A DNA stretch of 64,000 nucleotides, taken from positions 43,652-107,651 of the forward strand of contig DAOSPF010000001.1 in NCBI GenBank assembly GCA_035374585.1, written 5' to 3'. Origin of the DNA: JAKPQD01 sp029572965. Its GTDB lineage: Bacteria > Bacteroidota > Bacteroidia > Bacteroidales > DTGW01. Every line of letters begins with the position of its first letter. The first letter of the stretch is position 1. Both the position numbers and the translations under genes were made by a program. The notes under the pieces are model-generated. The model saw nothing but the letters and a program-made list of their open reading frames with translations, was not told the origin of the DNA and searched no databases. Below are positions 17,499 to 25,649 of the stretch, in pieces.

Positions 17499-17605
17499 AA
17501 ATTTGAAAATTGAACTAATTATTGAAAATTACCTCATTTTCAAATTGGCTCATTCTCGAATTTTCAAATTGCCACATATTCAAATTATCTCATTTTCAAA
17601 TTAAT
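17490..17605. repeat. Large TTTGAAAAT/ATTTTCAAAT inverted repeat before modB
   Basis: Direct words CAATTTGAAAATTTGAAAAT are followed by at least five inverted words (CATTTTCAAATT, CGAATTTTCAAATT, CATATTCAAATT, CATTTTCAAATT). Together they can form a long AT-rich stem in the mop-modB spacer. Confidence 0.7.
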
Positions 17606-17610
17606 AAATT

Positions 17611-18291
17611 ATGGATGCAATTTTTGCCGAAACGTTGTGGATAACCTGCAAGTTTGCAGTTTTCACCACGTTAATTTTAATAGTCGTAGGCTTGCCGCTT
17701 TCGTACTGGCTGGCCTACTCAAAGTTTAGGTTCAAACCATTGGTAGAGGCGCTGGTGAGCATGCCCATGGTGCTGCCTCCCTCGGTAATTGGTTATTACA
17801 TGCTGGTGGCCTACAGCCCCCGTCATTGGTTTGGTGGTTGGCTTTTAGACACGTTCAATGTGCGGCTGGCATTCACCTTCGAGGGCATTTTGCTTGCCTC
17901 GGTCATTTTTAGTATGCCATTCATGGTGCAACCGCTCCAAAACGGTCTGCGGGCCTTGCCCGATAGCCTGCGTGAGGCTTCATACACGCTTGGCAAGTCG
18001 AAAATGGTTACTTTTTTGCGGGTTCTTGTCCCCAACATCAAACCCTCGATAATCACGGCCATTGCCCTCACCTTTGCCCACAGCATAGGCGAGTTTGGCA
18101 TTGTGTTGATGGTTGGGGGCAACATGCCCGGCGAAACGAAGGTAGCTTCTATCGCCATTTACGACGAGGTGCAAGCACTGAATTTTGCAAAGGCAAACCA
18201 GTATGCGCTCATCCTCTTCAGTATCTCTCTCCTTTTGTTAACAATCATTTATAGTGTAAATAAAAAACACGACCCATGGAAAGCAATGTAA
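17611..18291 (+). CDS. modB: Molybdate ABC transporter, permease
   Basis: 226 aa with about five or six helices, beginning TLWITCKFAVFTTLILIVVG. The ABC-permease EAA loop is clear: LPDSLREASYTLGKSKMVTF, followed by HSIGEFGIVLMVGGNMPGET, the ModB family signature. It forms the inner-membrane channel with ModC. Its 3' end overlaps modC by 16 bp, indicating translational coupling. Confidence 0.95.
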   Translation: MDAIFAETLWITCKFAVFTTLILIVVGLPLSYWLAYSKFRFKPLVEALVSMPMVLPPSVIGYYMLVAYSPRHWFGGWLLDTFNVRLAFTFEGILLASVIFSMPFMVQPLQNGLRALPDSLREASYTLGKSKMVTFLRVLVPNIKPSIITAIALTFAHSIGEFGIVLMVGGNMPGETKVASIAIYDEVQALNFAKANQYALILFSISLLLLTIIYSVNKKHDPWKAM

Positions 18292-19166
18292 TTACCCTCG
18301 AAGTAGAAAAAATGATGCTTACTGCCAACGGCAAGCTGAACCTTTCGGTCGATACCCGGATACAAACCGGTGAGTTCGTAGCCCTGTTTGGGCTGTCGGG
18401 TGCCGGCAAGACTACGCTCCTGCGGATATTGTCAGGTCTGATGAAACCCGATAAAGGCTTGGTAAAATTTGGTGACACCGTGTGGTTCGATTCATCGAGG
18501 GGAATAAACATCCCGCCACAGGAGCGGAACATCAGCTTCATGTTCCAGGACTACGCACTTTTCCCCAACATGACGGTAGAAGAAAACATACATTTTGCCC
18601 AGCCCATGAAAGACAATGCTACGGCTCTCGAATTGCTCTCCATTTTTGGGTTGTCCGAATTCCGCAAACGCAAGCCTGGCGGACTTTCTGGAGGTCAGAA
18701 ACAACGTGTGGCCCTTGCACGGGCATTAGCGCGCAAACCCCAGTTGCTGCTTCTGGACGAGCCTCTCTCTGCCCTCGATTCTGGCATGCGGCTAACCTTG
18801 CAGAACGAGATATACAAGGCCCATCAGCTTTTGGGGGCTACCACCATCATGGTGAGCCACGACCTTGGTGAAGTATTCCGGCTGGCAAGTCACGTGCTGT
18901 GCATCAAAAAAGGCCAGATAAGCAAAGAAGGCACACCAGACGAGGTATTTTCAGATTCAAGCATCAGCGGCAAGGTACAAATTACCGGTCAGGTGGCACG
19001 TATTGCCAAACAAGATACTGTCAATATTGTTACAGTTATTGCCGGGGGTAGCCAAATCATCAAAGTTATAGCTTTCGACAGCGATATGGAAGCCCTAAAT
19101 ATCGGCGATAATGTATTGGTATTTACAAAGGCATTCAACCCGATGTTGGTTAAGTTAATGGCTTAA
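18276..19166 (+). CDS. modC: Molybdate ABC transporter, ATPase
   Basis: 296 aa. Walker A GLSGAGKTTL (~43-52), Q-loop in FMFQDYALFPNMTVEEN, signature LSGGQKQRVALARAL, Walker B LLLLDEPLSALD and the switch His in VMVSHDLGEV are all intact. The C-terminus (~230-296) is a single TOBE domain (GKVQITGQVARIAKQ to NVLVFTKAFNPMLVKL) that in ModC gives molybdate feedback. It overlaps modB at the start and, by 4 bp, the convergent thioesterase gene at the end. Confidence 0.95.
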   Translation: MESNVITLEVEKMMLTANGKLNLSVDTRIQTGEFVALFGLSGAGKTTLLRILSGLMKPDKGLVKFGDTVWFDSSRGINIPPQERNISFMFQDYALFPNMTVEENIHFAQPMKDNATALELLSIFGLSEFRKRKPGGLSGGQKQRVALARALARKPQLLLLDEPLSALDSGMRLTLQNEIYKAHQLLGATTIMVSHDLGEVFRLASHVLCIKKGQISKEGTPDEVFSDSSISGKVQITGQVARIAKQDTVNIVTVIAGGSQIIKVIAFDSDMEALNIGDNVLVFTKAFNPMLVKLMA

Positions 19167-19948
19167 TTTTTTTCTGGCAGACATTTATATTTAAGTTCTG
19201 CAGTAAAAGAGGTTTTTCCTGCAGTTTGGTTAAAGCCATGTATTTTTATCAGGTTGTTTTTTTCAATAAAAAACAAGTTTAGCTCATCGTTTAGCCTGGC
19301 TTCATGTTTATAATTGATTTTGACACAGCACAAATGCTTTTGGCAATTGGTTTCAAAGGGCATGTAGTCAAAAACCCACTGCAAGTATTTACCATTGTTG
19401 GCATGCTGGTTAAGGTCCAAATCGGAGGGCCGGACTTTGTGAATAGTGTTACTGTAGTTGTTTTTAGCGATAGAGATATTGGCAGGTTCTTCATCCAGAA
19501 ACTCAGCATTGAGGTACGCTGTTTCCATTACCGTTGGGAATTGTTCGATTTTGCGGGTCTGGGTATTTATGGCTAAGTATTGAATGGAAGCTGCTGCTAT
19601 AAGGTTGAGCTTGGCATCTCTGATAGTAAATTCACGCAAAGCATGCAATTGTTGAGGTGGACGTAACCAGGTTTCGACAATAATGTAATCGTTCCATGAA
19701 GGGAGGCAGCGCAATTTCAAAAGCATTTTGTGGATGACAAATGCAGTATTGTTTTTATACATTTCGCGGTATCCGGCCTGGTATTGCATGGCATGTTGCC
19801 AGGCTGCTTCCTGTAAGTAGTTAGATAACGAAGTAATAGTTGCTTTACCGCTAGCATCTACTTCTCCAAAATTAATATGAAATGCTGTTTTGTATAGCTT
19901 TTCGGGCGATGGAGGATGGTGTATATAGGCATATTGTTTACTTACCAT
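19163..19948 (-). CDS. Acyl-ACP thioesterase
   Basis: About 261 aa. Two hotdog halves of the FatA/FatB-like family: the first holds INFGEVDASGKATITSLSNYLQEAA, the second the catalytic-type segment RPSDLDLNQHANNGKYLQWV (Asp, Asn-x-His). It releases fatty acids from acyl-ACP. ATG 19948 is chosen over 19999; it overlaps the upstream GNAT gene by 11 bp, so the two are translationally coupled. Why it follows nifV is unknown. Confidence 0.85.
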   Translation of the reverse strand: MVSKQYAYIHHPPSPEKLYKTAFHINFGEVDASGKATITSLSNYLQEAAWQHAMQYQAGYREMYKNNTAFVIHKMLLKLRCLPSWNDYIIVETWLRPPQQLHALREFTIRDAKLNLIAAASIQYLAINTQTRKIEQFPTVMETAYLNAEFLDEEPANISIAKNNYSNTIHKVRPSDLDLNQHANNGKYLQWVFDYMPFETNCQKHLCCVKINYKHEARLNDELNLFFIEKNNLIKIHGFNQTAGKTSFTAELKYKCLPEKN

Positions 19949-20408
19949 AAAGCTTGGTGTATTTGCGTTGACAAAACATCCGGGTTTGTTTCCATCCAAT
20001 ATGGCTGTAATAATCTAATGCATTGGTGTTGGTAATATCTGCAAGCAGTTGCATGCGGACAACGCCAATTCTTTCGCCCCAATCCTGCATTTCGTCAATC
20101 AGTTTTTTGCCTATCCCTTTTTTTCTGTACCCACTTTCAACTACCATGTCCTCAAGCATCATAGATAGTGCGCCTTCTGCGGTAGATATAGAAACCTGGC
20201 CTTGTAACATCCCGACTACTTTTTCATCAATGGTGGCTACCATTACGCATGCTTTAGGATAAGCTTTTATCAGCATTCTAAGACCTTTTGTCTGTTTATC
20301 AGCATCAAAATTAAAGTCTGCTTCAATAGAAAATAACTGTTCCAGAAGTTTTACCATTGCTGGTATGTCGTCTTTTGTGGCCCGCCGAATGAGAATGTTA
20401 TTTTCCAT
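19938..20408 (-). CDS. GNAT-family N-acetyltransferase
   Basis: 156 aa. A complete GNAT fold: N-terminal IRRATKDDIPAMVKLLEQLF, the core MLEDMVVESGYRKKGIGKKLIDEM with the acetyl-CoA pyrophosphate loop (Q/R-x-x-G-x-G/A type, here RKKGIGKK), and a C-terminal DYYSHIGWKQTRMF. The substrate is unknown. It starts 21 bp after the nifV stop on the same strand and overlaps the thioesterase gene, so it probably shares the end of the nif transcript. Confidence 0.85.
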   Translation of the reverse strand: MENNILIRRATKDDIPAMVKLLEQLFSIEADFNFDADKQTKGLRMLIKAYPKACVMVATIDEKVVGMLQGQVSISTAEGALSMMLEDMVVESGYRKKGIGKKLIDEMQDWGERIGVVRMQLLADITNTNALDYYSHIGWKQTRMFCQRKYTKLYGK

Positions 20409-20429
20409 TTTCTTGAAGTTTAGTTTTAT

Positions 20430-21617
20430 TTATCTGTAAGAATTTGATAAAAGTAATACTTCAGCATCTGTCAGGCTGCGTCTTTTGCATACTGCAGTTG
20501 TTTTCACTTTTTTAAGAAGCTCCTGAAGCTTTTGTTTATCAAGGTTTATAGAATTTTTCTCGAGCAAACTGTTTAAGGCATTGCTGCCCGAATGAATACC
20601 AAAAACAAAGGACGAGCCACTTTTTCCAACTTCACGCGCATCGAAAGGCTCGTAAGCCCTTCTGTCGCGGAGCATACAGTTGGTGTGTATGCCTGATTCG
20701 TGGCGGTGCGTCATTTCGCCTACTATTGGTTTATCTGCCGGCAGCTTGCGTTCTGAGGCTTCTGCTGTAAAGGTGCATAATTCGTTTAGGTGTTCGGTAG
20801 AGTATGGGACCTGAATGCCCATGGATATTTTCATAGCCATTATTACTTCTTCAAGGGCAGCATTTCCAGCGCGTTCGCCAAGCCCGTTGACAGTAGTACT
20901 TACGCAGTCAGCTCCCGCTTGTATAGCACTGATGCTGTTTGCTGTTGCCATGCCCAGGTCATTATGCCCATGAAACTCAATTTGTAAGTTGCTGTCTTTT
21001 ACTTTCGACACAACACCTTTTATCAGGCTGCGCGTGGTAAGGGGGTTGAGGCATCCTACGGTATCTGCAATGCGTACCCTGTAAACCCCTAATTTTTTGG
21101 CTATGTTGAGGTACGAATGCAGAAATTTTTTGTCTGCCCTTGAAGCATCCTGGGCCCCAAGTGAGACATACTGAAATTGCTTCTTTGCATAACTAACAAT
21201 TTCAGGCATTGACCCGAGTACCCATTGCCTGTCTTTGCCCATTGACAAAAGCTGGATATCTGATACAGGGTATGAAATATTGATTCCTGTTGCACCAGTT
21301 TTTGCGGCAGCGTCAATATCTTCGATTTTTGCCCGGCTCCAGCATGAACAGCGGAAAGAAAACTTATAACTGACCAGCTTTTGGGCCATAATCAAATCGT
21401 GTTCTGAAATAAAGGGCGAACCTATCTCCAGCTCTTCAATGCCGATTTTGTCAAGCATGCTTGCTATGGTAATTTTTTCGTTGAGGCCAAAAACTACGCC
21501 CGGCGCTTGTTCTCCATCCCGTAAGGTTGAATCTATAAGGTAAGGGTGCTTCACCTCCAACCCCTCCCCAGGGGGGAGAGGTGAAGAACAAGAAAAAATG
21601 GAGGTGTTTTTTTTCAT
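20430..21617 (-). CDS. nifV: Homocitrate synthase NifV
   Basis: 395 aa. It condenses acetyl-CoA and 2-oxoglutarate to homocitrate, the organic ligand of FeMo-co. Motifs of the alpha-IPM/homocitrate synthase family: YLIDSTLRDGEQAPGVVF (~26-43), the metal site HGHNDLGMATANS, and GLGERAGNAALEEV. The C-terminus is short, with no LeuA regulatory domain. Odd point: residues ~9-23, including SSPLPPGEGLEVK, are encoded by a palindromic spacer repeat lying between the start codon and the catalytic domain. The start codon is inside the duplicated leader element shared with nifD. Confidence 0.93.
   Translation of the reverse strand: MKKNTSIFSCSSPLPPGEGLEVKHPYLIDSTLRDGEQAPGVVFGLNEKITIASMLDKIGIEELEIGSPFISEHDLIMAQKLVSYKFSFRCSCWSRAKIEDIDAAAKTGATGINISYPVSDIQLLSMGKDRQWVLGSMPEIVSYAKKQFQYVSLGAQDASRADKKFLHSYLNIAKKLGVYRVRIADTVGCLNPLTTRSLIKGVVSKVKDSNLQIEFHGHNDLGMATANSISAIQAGADCVSTTVNGLGERAGNAALEEVIMAMKISMGIQVPYSTEHLNELCTFTAEASERKLPADKPIVGEMTHRHESGIHTNCMLRDRRAYEPFDAREVGKSGSSFVFGIHSGSNALNSLLEKNSINLDKQKLQELLKKVKTTAVCKRRSLTDAEVLLLSNSYR
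21550..21585. repeat. Palindromic repeat inside the nifV coding region
   Basis: Outer arms TTCACCTC / GAGGTGAA and inner C-run/G-run form a hairpin. The three-nucleotide phase is kept, so nifV reads through it as a 12-13 residue insert. Confidence 0.8.
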
Positions 21618-21709
21618 CCGTAAATAATTTTTTTAATAAGGTCGGATGGAACTCGCATGATGAATTTTCATCCTTGTTTGTGTTTAACGAATCATGATCG
21701 TTTCATATT
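21612..21709 (-). promoter_or_regulatory. Duplicated leader element, nifV copy
   Basis: A 98-nt sequence nearly identical to 30304-30400. Read 5' to 3' on the minus strand it runs from AATATGAAACGATCATG to ACGGATGAAA, where ATG is the nifV start. CATCCG can pair with the start-codon segment CGGATG across a 22-nt AU-rich loop, or with the upstream GGATG. GATGAAAATTCATC forms a third, local hairpin. The two copies differ by a handful of substitutions and one indel. Confidence 0.8.
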
Positions 21710-21764
21710 GATAAAACTTAATATGATTGGACTGATAAAACTTCAATTTTTGAATGTGGCTGCA

Positions 21765-22070
21765 TTAATCAGCAATAGAATATTTTTCGACCAGCTCGTT
21801 GTTTTCCAAGGCGTCCAGTATTTCGTCTATTGCATCTTCGCTGATATTGCCATACCAGAAATTGTTGGGGTGTACCACCATTACTGGCCCCTGGGCGCAT
21901 ACGTTGAGGCATCCGGTGCTGGACACAGCAGCATCAATCCCCCTGTCGCTGCACCCTTCCATGATGTATTGGATGAATTGTGCTGCGCCTTTTTTGTTAC
22001 ATGCCCCCTGGGCATCACCTGCAACGCGGTACGAGTTGCACACTAAAATGTGATAAGCTGGCTTTTTCAT
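21765..22070 (-). CDS. Thioredoxin-like [2Fe-2S] ferredoxin
   Basis: 101 aa. Four Cys in the thioredoxin-fold [2Fe-2S] pattern: C in HILVCNSYR, C in AQGACNKKG, and C-x3-C in STGCLNVCAQGPV. It resembles the small ferredoxins found in nif clusters (the NuoE-like or Azotobacter nif ferredoxin type). Likely roles are electron delivery to nitrogenase or protection of, and Fe-S transfer to, NifB/NifEN; the sequence does not decide. It lies between the nifX-like gene and nifV. Confidence 0.85.
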   Translation of the reverse strand: MKKPAYHILVCNSYRVAGDAQGACNKKGAAQFIQYIMEGCSDRGIDAAVSSTGCLNVCAQGPVMVVHPNNFWYGNISEDAIDEILDALENNELVEKYSIAD

Positions 22071-22088
22071 TGTATTTTGTTTTTTTGG

Positions 22089-22412
22089 TTAATATTTATA
22101 TTTTAAAAACACTGAATATATTGTTTCTGTGAGGATTTTGACATGAATACCCCTTGACTGTATATATTTTTTGGGCGTTTCACCAATTGATGCAGTATAA
22201 ATCAATGAACAGTCGTGCAATGCACTTACAATATGTTCCAAAGCTTCGGGATTTATTTCATGGTTATTTTCCTTTGATGAATACGCCGTTATTCGTCGTA
22301 TTCCGATAAAGTTGATAAATCCATCGCTTACATCATAGATGTATAGCTTGTCAGCTTTTCCAAAATGCTTGTCAATTGCTATGCCGTCTGATGAAGTAAA
22401 AGCTATTTTCAT
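22089..22412 (-). CDS. NifX/NafY-family FeMo-cofactor-binding protein
   Basis: 107 aa forming one dinitrogenase iron-molybdenum cofactor domain: MKIAFTSSDGIAIDKHFGKA opens the RNase H-like fold, with the conserved DKHFGKADKLYIYDV segment (metal-cofactor-binding His), and ends in a helix. NifX carries NifB-co or the VK-cluster between NifB and NifEN. It follows nifB directly, and the same domain is fused to the C-terminus of NifB itself, so this copy would be a free carrier. Confidence 0.88.
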   Translation of the reverse strand: MKIAFTSSDGIAIDKHFGKADKLYIYDVSDGFINFIGIRRITAYSSKENNHEINPEALEHIVSALHDCSLIYTASIGETPKKYIQSRGIHVKILTETIYSVFLKYKY

Positions 22413-22523
22413 TTTTTTACAGTATCAAGTATTAATTATTATTTTTTGGAACTTTTTCAAGGTCCATCATATCTGCATTTTAGTCTTTAAAATCCTTCTT
22501 ATCTCCTTTAAAAAGGGGGCTTC

Positions 22524-23804
22524 TTATCCACAACCACCACCGCTGCCACTGCAGTCTTCGCCACATTTGAAAGGCTTGCATGCTGTAAGCCCGTTTAGCG
22601 ATGCTCCTTTATATATGGCATCAAGCCCGGCTTCTATGAGCCCGTTCATCTGGATTATCTTAATGCCCATGCTTTTGAGCATTGAAGAAGGGTTAGCCCC
22701 GGCGCCATTGACCAGTATAGTGTTACAATCGCTCAGGAGCTTGGCCAGTTGTATCCATCTGATGTCCCCTAATCCGGCTTTGGGCGCTTCGCGTGTATCT
22801 ACATGAATGTAGCCTTCTTTGGTGTTGGCAAAAATCAGGAAGTCTTTAGCTTCGCCCAGGTGTTGGTTGACCAATATACCTTCGTGGCTTGCAACGGCTA
22901 CATAAGGTCTGTTTTCGGTGGCAAACAAGGGCTTGTTGGCTGCTTCTTTAAGCAGAGTAACTGTATCTGCAATATCTTTTCCTAAAAGCCCTGCTGCATC
23001 AGCCCTACAACGAGCACAGTGTTTCATAGGTTTGATATAGGCCGATATTTGCTGTTGTATGTCATGTACCATTTGTTTTGAAGGTTCTTCAATATCTTCA
23101 AAAGCGGTGTCTTTATTAGGGTGTACAGGTATGCAGTTCATCAGGTCGGCACCCAGCGAGGCTACATACTTTGCTACTTCTACAATGTGGTGGTCGTTGA
23201 TGCCCGGGAGGATGATGCTGTTTATCTTTACCGTGATATTGTGCTGCTTGAGCAGTTTTATGGCTTCTGTCTGGCGTTCGATAATGAGTTTTCCGGCTTC
23301 AATGCCCCGGTATATCTTTTTGTTATAACGTATCCACGAATATATTTGGGCTGCAATTTCGGGGTCAATGGCATTCATGGTAATGGTAACGTGCGAAACG
23401 CCAAGTTCTACAATTTTATCAATATGTTGGGCAACATCTATGCCGTTTGATGACAGGCAATACAGCATGTCCGGAAAGACAGTTTTGACTTGCTTAATGG
23501 TTTCAAAGGTTTCGTTGACATTGGCAAAGGGGTCGCCTGGCCCGGCTATCCCCACCACGGCAATTTCAACACCTTTGTTGCTTATCAGGCGCATGTATTC
23601 TGTTGCCTGCGAAGGAGCCAATATGGCACTGCTCACCCCTGGCCTGCTTTCGTTGACACAATCAAATTTACGGTTGCAATAGTTGCACTGTACATTGCAA
23701 TTTGGAGCTACTGGCAAATGAACCCTTCCGTATTTACCCTTGGCTTCTTCGTCAAAACATGGATGGCGATGAAGTTTTTCTTCTGTTGTTGCTGTGTTGC
23801 TCAT
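22524..23804 (-). CDS. nifB: Nitrogenase cofactor biosynthesis radical SAM protein NifB
   Basis: 426 aa. NifB joins two [4Fe-4S] clusters around a SAM-derived carbide to make NifB-co. The HPCF motif (Cys16) and the radical SAM triad C36-x3-C40-x2-C43 (PNCNVQCNYCN) are present, then ESRPGV and the GPGDPF SAM site. The C-terminal ~110 residues are a NifX-like domain (VAVASHEGILVNQHLGEAKD). The tail KCGEDCSGSGGGCG has three Cys and is not a standard part of either domain. Confidence 0.95.
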   Translation of the reverse strand: MSNTATTEEKLHRHPCFDEEAKGKYGRVHLPVAPNCNVQCNYCNRKFDCVNESRPGVSSAILAPSQATEYMRLISNKGVEIAVVGIAGPGDPFANVNETFETIKQVKTVFPDMLYCLSSNGIDVAQHIDKIVELGVSHVTITMNAIDPEIAAQIYSWIRYNKKIYRGIEAGKLIIERQTEAIKLLKQHNITVKINSIILPGINDHHIVEVAKYVASLGADLMNCIPVHPNKDTAFEDIEEPSKQMVHDIQQQISAYIKPMKHCARCRADAAGLLGKDIADTVTLLKEAANKPLFATENRPYVAVASHEGILVNQHLGEAKDFLIFANTKEGYIHVDTREAPKAGLGDIRWIQLAKLLSDCNTILVNGAGANPSSMLKSMGIKIIQMNGLIEAGLDAIYKGASLNGLTACKPFKCGEDCSGSGGGCG

Positions 23805-23845
23805 CTTTTCCGTTTTTAATATATTATTGCTTTAAGGCGTTTGTC

Positions 23846-25246
23846 TTACATATATTTATACCCCACCGGGGAATTGTTTTGTTTATATTCTATTAAAGCA
23901 TTGCAAATAGAATCAAATAGTTGCGTGGTACCTTTGTAGCCTAAGTGCAATATTCGCTGGCCTCCCATGCGGTCGTGTATCGGGAAACCGACCCTGACCA
24001 AGGGGATGTTAAGTTCACGGGCAATATAATAACCTTTGCTGTTGCCTATCATGATGTCAGGCTTTAGTTCGCGCGACAAGCTGGCAATGGTTTCAAAATC
24101 CATTCCTTGCAGAATGGTAAGCTTGCTGTTGCCGGTCAGCTGGCGGATACGGTCCTGAGCTTTGCCACTCTCCCCGCCAGTGGCGCAAAGCACAGGCTCT
24201 ATACCAATTTCATCGAGAAACATCATCATGGCAATAACAAAATCTTCTTCGCCATACACTACTGCTTTTTTGCCAAACACGTATTTATGCCCGTCTATGT
24301 AAGCATCTATAAGTCGGCCTCGCTCTTTGGTATATTTTTCAGGTGTTTTGATTTGCGCAATACCTTCAAGCTTCTCAAAGAAAAGGTCTGTAGCTTTTAT
24401 TCCTATGGGCATGCCAATGCGCATATTGGGTATGCCAAAGTTGTTTTGTAAAAAGGCTGCTCCTGTTGGGTTTACTTTTGAGTCGTTTACGCTATTATTT
24501 ATATTTCCGAGGTTGAGTATATGCCCAAACTCAATGCTGGCTTGTGCTGACCCGGTTTTTTTTATATCATTTACTGAAGTGCCGCCGGGAGGAATGCGAT
24601 GATACTCTTCCCAGTTTGGGTTGTCGAGCGATTCGGAATAGTCAGGCAGGATAATGGCCTCTATCCCAAATGCCTCAAGTATTTCTTTGAGGTGACGGAT
24701 ATCTTCAGGCGAAACAAAGCCCGGGAAAAGGTTGATATGCGAGCGTTTAAACCGTCTTTCTGCAAAGGCTGCAACTATTGAGGCTACGGCTTCATGAAAC
24801 CCGTCCATGTGTGTCCCCTGGTAGCTGGGAGTTGAGACTGCCACAAAATGCGGTAGGGGTTCATCTTTATGTTGCGCTTTATATGCAGATATCAGGCCTT
24901 TGATATCTTCGCCAATGGTTTCGCTCAGGCAAGTGCTGGCAATGGCAATTACCTCAGGTTTGTATTGCCTGATAATGTTGTCAATGCCTTTGTTAAAGTT
25001 TCTGTGCCCCCCGAATATTGTGGTGTCCTGGCTAAAGTTGGACGAGGCAATGTCCACTGGCTCTTTATAGTGGCTGATGAGGTAGCGCCTGATATACGTC
25101 GAACAGCCTTGCGAGCCATGTATCAGAGGTACGCATCCTTTAATACCTTTGAAAGCAACACTTGCCCCGAGTGGAGAACACACTTTGCAAGCATTTGTAG
25201 TGGCTGCGGCTGTGGTATTTTCTTTATATGTGGCTGTTGTTTTCAT
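23846..25246 (-). CDS. nifN: Nitrogenase cofactor scaffold subunit NifN
   Basis: 466 aa, NifK-like. It forms the NifE2N2 scaffold on which NifB-co matures to FeMo-co. Cluster ligands follow the NifK pattern: CKVCSPLGASVAFKGI, HGSQGCSTYIRR, and STCLSETIGEDI; the downstream blocks LFPGFVSPEDIRHLKEI and DFVIAMMMFLDEIG fit NifN. It is a separate gene, unlike the NifN-NifB fusion of Clostridium pasteurianum. The 102-aa unknown gene precedes it by 50 bp. Confidence 0.9.
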   Translation of the reverse strand: MKTTATYKENTTAAATTNACKVCSPLGASVAFKGIKGCVPLIHGSQGCSTYIRRYLISHYKEPVDIASSNFSQDTTIFGGHRNFNKGIDNIIRQYKPEVIAIASTCLSETIGEDIKGLISAYKAQHKDEPLPHFVAVSTPSYQGTHMDGFHEAVASIVAAFAERRFKRSHINLFPGFVSPEDIRHLKEILEAFGIEAIILPDYSESLDNPNWEEYHRIPPGGTSVNDIKKTGSAQASIEFGHILNLGNINNSVNDSKVNPTGAAFLQNNFGIPNMRIGMPIGIKATDLFFEKLEGIAQIKTPEKYTKERGRLIDAYIDGHKYVFGKKAVVYGEEDFVIAMMMFLDEIGIEPVLCATGGESGKAQDRIRQLTGNSKLTILQGMDFETIASLSRELKPDIMIGNSKGYYIARELNIPLVRVGFPIHDRMGGQRILHLGYKGTTQLFDSICNALIEYKQNNSPVGYKYM

Positions 25247-25295
25247 GGGTTATTTTTTTTATTAAAACTTCGTGGTTTCCAGAAGTACGTGAGTC

Positions 25296-25604
25296 TTAAC
25301 TTACTTTTAAGCCCCGGTGATATTTATAAGGTGCGTTTTCTTCCTGCGAAATTTCTATTTCGCTCTGTGGAGTGTCAAAAGGCATGAACCCTTTGGTGTA
25401 GGTTATTTTCATCTTTCTTTTTGCGACCAAAAGTTTATCTTCTTTCTTTTCAATAGTCTTTCGGCCAAGGCCGCGAACAGGATTGATATATTTGTTCCCA
25501 CTTGCGTCATAAATGGAGAAGCTTACAAAAAAGCTTTCAATCCTTTTTTTGAAAGGTTCCTTCTGAACCCATGTTTCAATGTATTGTTCCAAAAAAGCAT
25601 CCAT
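25296..25604 (-). CDS. Unknown small protein between nifE and nifN
   Basis: 102 aa, not recognised. It begins MDAFLEQYIETWVQKEPFKK, is charged and Lys-rich, has no Cys and no membrane segment, and ends ENAPYKYHRGLKVS. The middle has YDASGNKYINPVRGLGRK and KRKMKITYTKGFMPFDTP. The spacing to nifE (46 bp) and nifN (50 bp) and the shared strand place it inside the nif operon. A role in building or stabilising NifEN, or as a carrier, is only a guess from position. It is not AnfG or VnfG: the neighbouring subunits are Mo-type and the sequence shows no similarity that I can see. Confidence 0.7.
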   Translation of the reverse strand: MDAFLEQYIETWVQKEPFKKRIESFFVSFSIYDASGNKYINPVRGLGRKTIEKKEDKLLVAKRKMKITYTKGFMPFDTPQSEIEISQEENAPYKYHRGLKVS

Positions 25605-25649
25605 TTTTTTATCTTTTAATGAATTGACTTGTAAATAATTGGTTTTGAG

